A stretch of 64,000 bases of DNA, taken from positions 20,447,717 to 20,511,716 of the forward strand of contig NC_088305.1 of the NCBI RefSeq assembly GCF_032854445.1, given 5' to 3'. Shown here piece by piece: positions 1 through 11,500 of this stretch. A model generated the notes under the pieces. It saw nothing but the letters and a program-made list of their open reading frames with translations. It made no database searches and was not told where the DNA came from. Position 1 is the first letter of the stretch. Each line of letters begins with the position of its first letter. Source of the stretch: Liolophura sinensis. Lineage: Eukaryota > Mollusca > Polyplacophora > Chitonida > Chitonidae. A program made the translations under genes and the position numbers.

Positions 1-1752
1 GGGACATCTGGCAGAGGTGAGCATTTCGGTCAACTATAAGTACGAACAGACACATTTTATTCGCCCCAAGATCGATGTGTGACAGACAGCACGTAAAGCA
101 GGTACGGTTATATGCCAGGTGGCATTATTGGCATCAGGGCCATTATCCTACAGGATGACGAAACAGCATGTCAGAGCTGCATTTTTTCATGCCTCTATAA
201 TGGGCCTCTCACCAATAGACCCGTAAAAATAAATAAATAAATAAATAAATGTAGTCTCACAAACAGTTTCCAGTCTTTCCACTTTTTTTCTCACATTTAC
301 GTGAAAACAATTCATATCTTACTGTACAGCATGTATAGATGTACATCAACAGTGCCAATTAGTGCTTAATTTCATATACAGACATACAATAATTGTATAC
401 TCCTCCAAAACAATCAACAACAAACTAATACATACACTGCTTGGAAAATTTCTGCAAAAGTGCTGACATAAACTTCAACAAATACAAATTAAACCAACTT
501 GGTCTTAAATTTTTAGTGAATTTTACAAAAATAAATCTAGCACTAAGGACAGTATAATGACATTCAGACTATTTCATCGTGATCTTCATCTGGGGTGAGC
601 ATGTTTTTACAGATCTTTGACAGATTTTGTGTTGGTCTTCACAAACTTGTACATGAAACAGTTATAACACACACAACCAAACTCTGATCTTACTGAATGA
701 AAGAAACTTCACAATATCTCGTTTTCAATATCACTGACGCACATTAAAGAAACTCGAAAGACTTGGAAACAAAAGTTTCACTAAGAATGGCCTTGTCCCA
801 GAAGCTATCCAATTTTAGATTTTCAAAACCATCTGCTACCGAATAAACACTGACACAAATCAGTACGAAGTTTTACCATGGAAACCAGTAGAAATGTAAA
901 CACTTGTCCTTCCTAAAGCCTGGCAGGCCTCTCCATTTTGTCAATGGGCCTGAGCCCCAGCAGTAGATCTGGCTGCTGCCTGTATGTCCCTGGCAACTGG
1001 GTGCCATGCTGAACAAGCAACCAAGAACAGATTACCAACAACACATTAACACTGGACAAGTTGAACTTCTGAACCTTCCATCTTGCTACTCATGCTATAG
1101 CTGCAGCAAAACAAAGAAGTCTTAACTGGCAGCTTCTAGGACAAGAGTCTGTGACACATCCCGTTCAAAGGCAGCTCAATACTGAACCATGTTTTGTCTG
1201 TAAATAAATCTCTTCTGCTTTTATGTTTCAGAATTAAGGAAGGCCCTGCATCTCCCTCTATACTTTTACCACACCCCCCCCCTCTCTTAACAACACAGAT
1301 GCACACAGGCATCACAACCCACCCCTCTTCCTGACTATTAAAGCAAACAGCCTAAGATTAATCTGCTAAGCTCATCCTTTAAGCTGATAACTCTTGAAAC
1401 AGAGTCCTTGAAACAGAACTAATAAGATTCACTATACCTGGATTACACATTCTAATTTTTGGCACATCATCCACTACACCTCTTCAATTATCAGGGAAAA
1501 ATTGCCACTTAATGGTTGATTTCCAGAAAATTTGCCAGCTTATTCTATTTGACCATTTGCATACTTAAACATCATTCTACTAACTGCTTTAAATGAAGTA
1601 AAAAAACATTAACGCATTCATTGTTTAGCTTTTTCTCACTTAAACCTGAAGACTTTATCCACATGTACATGGTCTGACAAAATGATTTGTACACATACTT
1701 GATTGATGTTACACTTTCCTATATTTTAGGATAAAAAAGATTTCCTTCAGTC
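1..1752. other. AT-rich non-coding DNA
   Basis: No exon or gene is recognisable on either strand. There is an (AAAT)n run at about 229-251 that looks like the tail of an old SINE. On the minus strand this is either intron or further downstream part of the WSC/PKD gene that starts at 24,878. Confidence 0.5.
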
Positions 1753-1758
1753 CAATTT

Positions 1759-1883
1759 ACATTCATATTACATAATGATATGATAATGCAAAACACAACT
1801 TACATTCATGTTACATAATGATATGATAATGCACAAGACAATTTACCTTCATATTACATGATATGATAATGCACTAGACAAAT
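1759..1883. repeat. Three-copy tandem repeat, period about 43 bp
   Basis: Three successive units contain ATTCATATTACATAATGATA followed by TGATAATGCA with few differences. The third unit lacks a few bases. No coding meaning is seen. Confidence 0.7.
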
Positions 1884-2465
1884 ATGTCAACTTTTACATC
1901 ATACAGGACGTTAAAAACAAAGATGAATAAATTATACAAAGAATGAATGAATGAACACCCTAACCATTAGGCCACCGAAGCAGTTCAATAAAATTATAGA
2001 ACAAAAAAAATAATAAAATGACAAAACAATAAATTGGAAAAAACATTAAAATGGAAAAAAATACATACATAAATCAGAAAAGAAAAGACCTTTTTCCCAT
2101 GTTTGATGTGAATGGCGTTCACATACACTTCACCTGTCATGAGATTTGCTTAGGTACAACTTCAGCTGCAGGGATTTGGGAATAAAAACTGTGGCTAAAC
2201 ATACAGGAGCAACGAAAGCAAACACAACGGAGTTTGAAGATGATTCCCACCTTGTACACACACTATATTTACCTGTACACAGCACTAATGATGCAATTTC
2301 CTGTTTTTCCAATAAACACGTCACACATGTCAGTAAATAGGCAGGTGTGAGACGGAGTGTAATCTTCATGGATTTATCAAAATCGGATAATGATGGCTCT
2401 TCACCTGTTTTCATCTTGTTCTTACTATCTTCAGGAAATCTATGCAGAACTACATGATCCTCCAA

Positions 2466-3395
2466 GTATTTCAGCTACATGCTAGTGAGCTGTTAGATCC
2501 CGGCATCATCACTATTTCAGCCATATCCTGAAGTGTCTAATAATCCTCACATCACCAGTATTTCAGCTACATCCTGAGGAGTCTCATAATCCCCACATCA
2601 CCAATATTTTAGCTATATTCTGAGGAGTCTCATAATCCCCACATCACCAGTATTTCATCTACCTCCTGCGGAGTCTCACAATCCCCATATCACCAGTATT
2701 TCAGGTATACCCTGAGGAGTCTAATAATCCCCACATCACCAGTATTTCAGCTACATCCTGAGGAGTCTCACAATACCAACATCACCAGTATTTCAGCTAT
2801 ATCCTGAGGAGTCTCATAATCCCCACATCACCAGTATTTCATCTACCTCCTGAGGAGCCTAATAACCCCAACATCACCAGTATTTCAGCTATATCCTGAG
2901 CAGTCTCACAATCCCCACATCACCAGTATTTCAGCTCTATCCTGAGGAGTCTCACAATCCCCACATCACCAGTATTTCATCTACATCCTGAGGAGCCTAA
3001 TAATCCCCATATCACCAGTATTTCAGCTATATCCTGAGCAGTCTCACAATACCCACATCACCAGTATTTCAGCTACATCCTGAGGAGTCTCATAATCCCC
3101 ACGTCACCAGTATTTCAGCTATAATCCCCACATCACCAGTATTTCATCTATATCCTGAGGAGTCTCATAATCTCCACATCACCAGTATTTCATCTATATC
3201 CTGATGAGCCTCATAATCCCCACATCATCAGTATTTCAGCTCTATCCTGAGTCTAATAATCCCAACATCACCAGTATTTCAGCTACATCCTAAAGAGTCT
3301 CATAATCCCCACATCATCAGTATTTCAGCTCTATCCTGAGGAGTCTCATAATCCCCACATCACCAGTATGAGGAGTCTCACTATCCTTACCCTCA
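2466..3395. repeat. Minisatellite, period about 46 bp, about 20 units
   Basis: The unit reads ACATCACCAGTATTTCAGCT then ACATCCTGAGGAGTCTCATA then ATCCCC, with substitutions and a few short units. The array lies downstream of the last recognised exon of the minus-strand WSC/PKD gene and ends just before a tetranucleotide microsatellite. Confidence 0.9.
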
Positions 3396-3493
3396 TCAGT
3401 GTTTCTTGGTGAATCACCTCCTTAAAAGTATTTCCTAGCCAGTCAAATGATCATGATATCAACAGAATTCCAGCCGATTTCAGAAGAATTACA

Positions 3494-3866
3494 TGTAAAC
3501 ATGTATGTATGCATGTAGGTATGTAGGTATGTATGTATGTATGTAGGTATGCATGTATGTATGTAGGTATGTAGGTAGGTAGGTATGTAGGTAGGCAGGT
3601 AGGTAGGTAGGTATGTATGTATGTATGTATGTAGGTCTGTATGTATGTATGTATGTAGGTAGGTAGGTAGGTAGGTATGTATGTAGGTAGGTATGTAGGT
3701 ATGTATGTATGTATGTATGTACTGTAGGTATGTATGTATGTATGTATGTAGGTATGCATGTATGTAGGTATGCATGTATGTATGTAGGTATGTATGTATG
3801 TAGGTAGGTATGTAGGTAGGTATGTATGTAGGTAGGTAGGTAGGTAGGTATGTATGTATGTATATA
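3494..3866. repeat. GTAT/GTAG tetranucleotide microsatellite
   Basis: About 370 bp of mixed GTAT and GTAG units. The tyrosine/histidine/threonine-rich open frames on the minus strand here (YIHT-type repeats) are by-products of the four-base repeat and are not genes. Confidence 0.95.
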
Positions 3867-3888
3867 CCTTACACAGGAGGATTACACT

Positions 3889-4091
3889 AATTCCTCAACC
3901 TTTTCACACACAGAAGAGCAACTTTCAGTGCAATTTATGCACATTTTTAATTTGATTTTGGAGACAAACTGGTTGGGTTGGCCAGTTTCAGGGCTTCATA
4001 AAAACTATAACTGTATTAGTGTACACAGAAAAATGCCTTCAGAATATGCCTGAATAAACACCTTGCAAACAAGGGAAAAGGTTGACGAATT
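3889..4091. mobile_element. Short MITE, copy 1 of 2
   Basis: The left end reads AATTCCTCAACCTTTTC and the right end is its near inverse complement (AAAAGGTTGACGAATT), giving about 17-bp terminal inverted repeats around 203 bp. A second copy about 80% similar by eye lies at 15,415-15,622. Internal sequence has no reading frame of note, so it is non-autonomous. The superfamily is not clear. Confidence 0.65.
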
Positions 4092-4677
4092 ACAGTAGTG
4101 TCTTAGCTGTATTCTGTAGAGTCACATGGTACCCATATCACAGGAATTTTAGTTTTACTCCGATGAGTCATGCTATACATGAACACATCTAATATTACAA
4201 TGAATCACCTTACTTCACCAACATCCTGTCAACTCATTATATTCTATTCTTCTTTATCATACCCACTTCCTCATGAACAATGTTAGTCCTGCACAACTGA
4301 ATCCTTAACACATATCCTATCATGGGAACATACAAGTCACTGGTGACAAACTACTTGTATAATAGTGGTCTTAAGCAGGAAGGCTTTATATCTCTATGCC
4401 AGAATGTAAACTTAACACTCTGAAACTCATCACAAAATGTCTTACTTACATGTATTGTTTATAAATGCATCAGACAAACTATTCCTTCCATATTTTGAAA
4501 TAATAATAAAAAAAAAATCCTAGTGGTATTATGAATATTTTGAAATTTGTCCTTTGACTACTTCAATGAAAGAAAATCTGATAAGGCCACACAAATGTAA
4601 TTTAATGGTTGCCTACATGTAGATCACAGCCAAAGGCCAAAAAATTAAGAATTACAAATTTAAAAAATATTTTATTT

Positions 4678-4870
4678 AGTATTTGATTGGTATTTCATTT
4701 ATATTTGGTGACCAGCACTACAGTGGGAGAAAACCAGGCAGAACCAGGGGGAAACCCACGATCACGCACAGGTTGTTGGCAGACCTTCCCACGGACCAAC
4801 AGAGAGGAAGCCAGCATGACCTGGACTTGAACTCACTACAACTGCATTGGTGACAGGCTCCTGGATGGTC
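4678..4870 (-). mobile_element. Meta-type tRNA SINE, diverged
   Basis: Read on the minus strand it keeps the tRNA-like part (AGTTCAAGTCCAGGTCATGC), the central 'CTGCCAACAACCTG' / 'GTGGGTTTCCCCC' block and part of the tail. It is an old copy within the minus-strand gene or its downstream intron. Confidence 0.75.
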
Positions 4871-5029
4871 TATTTAGTAATTTGATGTTAAAAAAGTGTG
4901 ACTGAATATTACTTCTTACCCAAACAAAATTCCTGTTTATACATGTTATAGCTCTCATGTTTACCCTAATGTTGGATTTAATTATCTATTTGATTGTTGT
5001 CTAAATGAAATACTCAGGAATTTTTCACC

Positions 5030-5225
5030 TATACTATGGCTGCCAGTTTTATGAGTAGAGGAAACTGAAGTGCCAGGTGTAACCCGTCTACATTTGGCAA
5101 GCAGTAACGGCAGGGGAATCTATCAATACATGAATATACAAATTCCCTGCCCAAGACCAGGACTGAACTCTCACCTCATGTGTCCTAGCAACTGAAACCA
5201 CTAGACCACAACCTGCTATGCAATA
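5030..5225 (-). mobile_element. Second tRNA-derived SINE type (possible)
   Basis: On the minus strand, GTGGTCTAGTGGTTTCAGTT resembles a tRNA A-box region and GGTGAGAGTTCAGTCC resembles a B box, followed by a non-tRNA body. The order and spacing fit a tRNA-headed SINE of a family different from the abundant one. No target duplication was identified. Confidence 0.4.
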
Positions 5226-5396
5226 TTAAACATAGCTCCACAATTTCTCAATTTTACAGAACTCAAAAGGGTACCCAACTTAAAATTTAACAGCTGTATT
5301 TAACCCTGCCCAATGCTTACATACATATATATGCACATATTCAGGACTTTAGTTTTTCAGTGCAAATTATGGTCTCTGTAACAAAGACATACTCAC

Positions 5397-5546
5397 CAAC
5401 AGTGTAGTTTCCTGTCTGGGAGAAGGTGTAAGGTATTCGTGACTTCAACCTGGGTCCCCACGCCTCCTCGGTCTCGTCTTCCTCGTGGTCTCCCACGGTC
5501 CAGCTAACCTGGATCTCTAACCCAGACTTGTTGGTGTGCGCCCATT
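5397..5546 (-). CDS. Exon 5 of WSC/PKD gene: PKD-like domain end
   Basis: The acceptor is TTGTTTTGTCAG and the donor GTGAGT, with entry and exit in phase 1. It encodes residues 175-224. 'VSWTVGD' and 'YTFSQTGNYTV' match the conserved W-x-F/V-G-D and Y-x-F-x-x-x-G-x-Y-x-V signatures of PKD domains, with an acidic loop (DHEEDETEE) between them. The next exon, which should begin in phase 1 and supply the last PKD strand, was not found between 1 and 5396. Confidence 0.8.
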
Positions 5547-8500
5547 CTGACAAAACATCCAACAGAGATCACGTAAACACACCGTTGTTTTCACAAAACT
5601 CCATCCCAGTAATGCCATTTAGATAATATCATACACTAGCTTGTTTTTATATTGCCAATAAACAGCTGTACACTGATTATGTCATGTATGCATAAGCATG
5701 CCCGAGCAATAAATTCCTTTCCCTATGAGCACATGGAGTAACTTTTACATCCTGTATTGTAAAAGTTACCCTTTGTTCTTAAAGTCAAAGAATGAAAAAA
5801 TGAAGAACCTGCTAGAATGAATGAATGAATGAATGAAGTCTTTGGGTTTAGCATTGTTCTTAACAATTTTTCAGTTATATGACGACGACGATGAGTCATT
5901 AGGTAACATGCTAGACATAATCAGCGCAAAGATCAATGAAAAGTATATCTGAAACCAAATGGGTATAAAATGTTGGAACAGCTTTTTTACATGCCTGAGT
6001 ATACAAGACCCACTTAAAACCTCAGGTTTTAATTTCAATTAATTTCAATTTCTTTCAAACAAAAAAATAAAAATCAGAGTAAAATAAGAGTTATGATAAA
6101 CCTTGGGGAGCTTCCTGACTGGAATTGTCAGAAAATGGTAGCATCTGAGCCAAACAAAACAGATTTATTCCTCCTGGCCAGTTTATAGGTAAACAAGCAA
6201 AAAGACGTACTGAAGTAATTGAACAATCCAGATTTATTTGAGTTCTTTTGTTGATGTCAAAGTCATTAATTTTTAGCTGCAACTAAACTGTCAGTCAGTC
6301 TTTTTGTCTCTTGATCAGTTGGTTAAATTTCTGACATATCCCATCTTTTAATATTTGCCACACATCTCTGAAGAGGGCCCATTCACATTAAAAAGGGGAC
6401 AGAGGTCAAAATGCCACAAAATCCTACATGCCCATATACATGTATGTCAGAGGTGTATCAGTCATTGTGAATTGACGCTTGTGCACTTTAATACTCTACA
6501 TGACCCTAAATTTCGTCCCTGACTAACTTTTCTGTTTCTCCCGATTCTGAGAGTTCTATCGGTTTTAGACAAGGTCTTTTGAGGTTTAACTGGAACATGA
6601 AATGATATTCCACTGAAAAATTGTAAGTTTCAGCACAAAATATAATACTCTGTGACACTGATTTGCCTCTAAAATGCACTTTGGTTGGCAAAATTTTAGG
6701 TAAATTAGGGTATATGAAAGGCAGTCAGGTTTATCAGTAGAGGGAATGATAGCATTCTTGATAGCACAGTCCAGGAGGCTTTCAAACACGGCAAAGAAGA
6801 AGAGGGAGATTATGAAACACAAAGTGTATAGCGCAATATATCACAAACGTGATTTAAAGGCTTCCTGTTTTGTCTAAATGTACATTATGTAATGTACAGA
6901 AAGTGTTTAATGCAAAATATGACAAACTTAACCCCAGGGTGAATTAAGGCTTTTGTCTACTTTTACCTTTGTCAGAAATATTCTGCATGTGTATATGTAC
7001 ATGTATATTATTTAGCTCCTACTGTTACAGATTGTACACGCTTTTATGTGTACATGTTCATATATAGAATTTAGCTCCTACTGTTATAGACTGGAGACGT
7101 TTGTATGTGCACAAGTACATATACAGAATTTAGCTCCTACTGTTACAGATTGTACACGTTTGTATGTGCACATGTACATATACAGAATTTAGCTCCTACT
7201 GTTACAGACTGTAGACGCTTGTATGTGCACATGTATGTATACAGAATTTAGCTCCTACTGTTACAGACTGTAGACGCTTGTATGTGCACATGTACGTATA
7301 CAGAATTTAGCTCCTACTGTTACAGACTGTAGACGCTTGTATGTGCACATGTACGTATACAGAATTTAGCTCCTACTGTTACAGACTGTAGACGCTTGTA
7401 TGTGCACATGTATGTATACAGAATTTAGCTCCTACTGTTACAGACTGTAGACGCTTGTATGTGCACATGTACGTATACAGAATTTAGCTCCTACTGTTAC
7501 AGACTGTAGACGCTTGTATGTGCACATGTACGTATATAGAATTTAGCTCCTACAGTTACAGGTTGTAGGCGCTCGTATGTGCACATGTACGCATACAGAA
7601 TTTAGCTCCTACTGTTACAGACTGTAGACGCTTGTATGTGCACATGTACGTATACAGAATTTAGCTCCTACTGTTACAGACTGTAGACGCTTGTATGTGC
7701 ACATGTACGTATACAGAATTTAGCTCCTACTGTTACAGACTGTAGACGCTTGTATGTGCACCTGTACGTATATAGAATTTAGCTCCTACAGTTACAGGTT
7801 GTAGGCGCTCGTATGTGCACATGTACATATACAGAATTTAGCTCCCACTGTTACAGATTGTAGACACTTGTATGTGCACCTGTACGTATATAGAATTTAG
7901 CTCCTACTGTTACAGACTGTAGACGTTTGTATTTATAACACCAATACTGTATGTTATTCAGTTTGACACCACATGTATACAGCCAGGATTCAAACACAGT
8001 ATGATACATGAGTTGTTTATGTATATACAGACCTCTGATCGTGGATCAAAACTGACACCTGTCAAGGACATTCCCAGGCAATGCCAATACACAAAGCTTC
8101 ATTTGAAATATTCATAGCACTTGCAACTGATTTGGATAAAACCCAAATGATGACGATCAAGACAGACAATGCGAGGCAATATTACCCTACTACAATGTTC
8201 CATCTCACTCTAACTATAGCATCTTAAGTTGTAGGTTAAGCCACAGGGCCAGCAGTTCTATGTTGCTCTGTCTGTCTGTTCGTCCATCAAATTTTTGACA
8301 TCCTATCTTTCAATATGGAAAAGTCACTTAACAAGGGGCCTATATGAAATGTTTTTTTCAGGACATTGCAACTTTTGTTTGTACTATTGGCTGCCTGGCT
8401 GACGTTATTACTCTTTCAATCGAGGGAATTACAGATTTACTATTTGAAACTCTTCCTCACGTTTGAATATTATCAATGCAAAAAAAAAAAAAAAATAACT

Positions 8501-11500
8501 CAGCTATCAGGATATACCAAGTAAGGTTTTATTTAAGCAACATGTGGCATGTATTACTTTACATCTGTATTAATTTCTGGAAGACAACATGAATAAGAGT
8601 TTTAGAAAAATGTTCTTAAAAAAGATGCGACGGCTCTAGCAACGAAACATCTGAGACACAGGATACACCAGAGACCTGACCCACCTTCTGATATGTTGAG
8701 GTACCCCGCTAGACTAGCCACAGCCTCTACGGCAAACGGGGTGTGCACAACCACCCAATCAGCATCCACTTGGAGTGTGACACCTGTCAAGTAGGGGCCT
8801 GCCGCCAGGTACAGACTCACAGGTGTGATAACAAGTTCTTTGCCCAGGTGACGCAATCTGTGACCACCACAAGGAAGAGAGACACCATCACCTGTACAAC
8901 TGCAACAGCAAAGTCAATAGGTATATGGTTAAAAGAAAAGACAACAATGAACAAAATGTACATATATGTATGCATTGATAAAGAAATCCACATTCAAAAT
9001 CAACACCTAAATAAATCAACATGTAAATAAATCAACACCTAAATAAATCTAGAATAGCATACTTTTATATTTTCCTGATGTAAAATAAGAGAGATACTAT
9101 TATTGCTGCTTGAGCTAAAACGAGTATATTGAGAAAAATGAAAAACAAAAATTGAAGAATTAATGGAAAACGCAGCTTTTGCCAATATCATCAGGTACAT
9201 GTACCTGTTTTGCCAGTTCGTAAACAGGAACGAGTGATACGACACTAATTGCTTTTAGGCTTTTCTAACATGGCGTATCCCTTGGCCTTGTAAGAATTCT
9301 AGATTTATTTAGGTGTTGATTTATATACATGTTGATTTATTTAGGTGTTGATTTATTTAGTTACCAAGGACAAGCAGGAAAAAAAGATGGTCAGATATTT
9401 ACGTCCATTTCAACCTCTCTTTACACCAAATACAGGTTGCTAGGGTTATATGATTTGTTGTCTTTTCTTTTAATGTGCTATTCCAGTTTCAAGCTAATTT
9501 ACAATGAATAGCAAACATTAAACCTTCATAAATGAAGAAATTTTAAAAAAAATGAATTCTTCGTCATTTCCTGTAAAATTTGCTCGGTGTGATGAGATAA
9601 TATATTTGATCATTTCCCGTAAAATTTGCTTGGTGTGATGAGATAATATATCTGATCATTTCCCGTAAAGTTTGCTTGGTGTGATGAGATAATATATTTG
9701 ATACAAAAAAAAAAAAATATATATATATATACACATCTAAAGTCATTTCATTGCCACATGTACTTCATACATTCCATACTTTTACTCTCAGAGTCTTGCA
9801 ATTTGGAACAAGAATGTGTATTAAACATGTATGTATTTACATATTGTCATGAGTTATAAAAATGCTGATGTTAACTGTCAGTGTTTAAGCATTCAATTCT
9901 CTATTTTTAGTAATGAAAAACAGAAATTAATGCACAAAAACTGATGAATTTGAAAACTACATGTACCTGAAAAGGTACTATAAAACGAAGCCCATGGTTT
10001 TACCCCACCCCCATTTACATTTATGCAGGAAATATTCAGAAATTATGTTATTGATGCACATACTGGGACTGAGCTCAGGATCAGCTTAGCACCTTCCATT
10101 CAGGCTCTTCCTTCCCCAGTAGGCTAATTAATTTCCAGACTATCACTGGGGCCTTAAGAAAACTGTAGTTTAAAGCCAATTTTCTGCACCAAAAAGAAAA
10201 CTAAGCTTTTTTGTACTTTTATATGTTAGACCGCATAATATACTCCATAGTAAGAAATAGACACAAAGCATTTCACATATCCTTTAACAAACTGGTGTCA
10301 GTCTCAACTCAACAAACACAGATCTGTCAAACAAAATACTGAGAGTAAAGCTGTACATGTAAATGATCCTCGCTGATCCAAATTTGTCCCTCACTTGTCA
10401 CGACTTCCAATTAATACAAATTAATTAACCAATGACGTTGGTTTAACAGTGCTGCTGCATGTACCAGCAATCTCACGTAGGAAGTGGGTGGGGAGGGGGG
10501 GGGAGGGAGCATGGGAGAGTATAGAAATCCATACGAATGCAGAGAAAAGTCTGGTGCATGACAAAGCAAAACCAGTCTACGATTGACAACTACTGTCCTC
10601 ATTTGGTACAGAGCCAGTGAATATGCCATACCAGTGCTATCACCTCAGGAAGGATGAGAAGTCTGAATGTCGGTGGTTACGAGGCATAATTGTCACATAA
10701 AGACAACACAGAGACGTGCTGGTCTGGTCAAGGATCTAGTCCTGCCAGGGGCTCTTCTGTCCAGCCCACACAGACACCAATATTCCTAAAGGTCACTCAG
10801 ATAAAACAGTCACTGGTAATCAAAATCTGACAAACTTATCCAGGGGTTTAGGGAGGAAGGGGTGGGGGAGGGGGGATAGATTTACTGTAAATATTCTAAA
10901 TATCATTGGGGGGAGGAAATCATGCAGAGCCCAGCGGAAACCCACAACCATGGTCCAGGTTGCTGGAAGACCTTCTCATTTAGGATTGAAAAGAAAGCCA
11001 GAATGAGCTGGACTTGAACTCTCATCAACCGCATTGGTGAGGCTCCTGGGTTACTGAAGATTAGGTTCAGTTACATGTATACGTATTTTCATTGCATTTC
11101 TTGATTACAGTATCATAAATAATACAGAGTGCACCCAGAAGAATGCTGGGAGGTTGAATTAATGAACAATAACAAGTTATACTTAAGCACAGGAACAGGC
11201 GTGTCTTTCAGTACTGTATTACACACTGACAATTATCAGATTCATGTGTGGGAGTACAAGCAATTCATTTCAACATATTTATTTATTTGATTGGTGTTTC
11301 ACGCCGTACTCAAGAATATTTCCCTTTCAGGACAGTGGCCATCATTATGGTGGGAAGAAACAGGTCAGACAACGGGGAAAATCCACAACCATCCCCAGTC
11401 TGCTGGCAGAACTTCGAACATATGGCTGGAGAGGAAGCCAGCGTGAGCTGGACTTGAACTCACAGCAACCACACCAATGCAACATAACTACAACAGACAT

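Noticed and set aside
2130-2465. 111-codon minus-strand frame as the next exon of the WSC/PKD gene
   Set aside because: No acceptor with a pyrimidine tract gives the required phase 1, and the product shows no PKD end strand. A phase-1 reading from about 2,372 to a GTAAAT donor is open but has a poor acceptor.
3443-3775. Open frames on the minus strand with YIHT/YLPT repeats
   Set aside because: They are translations of a GTAT/GTAG microsatellite.
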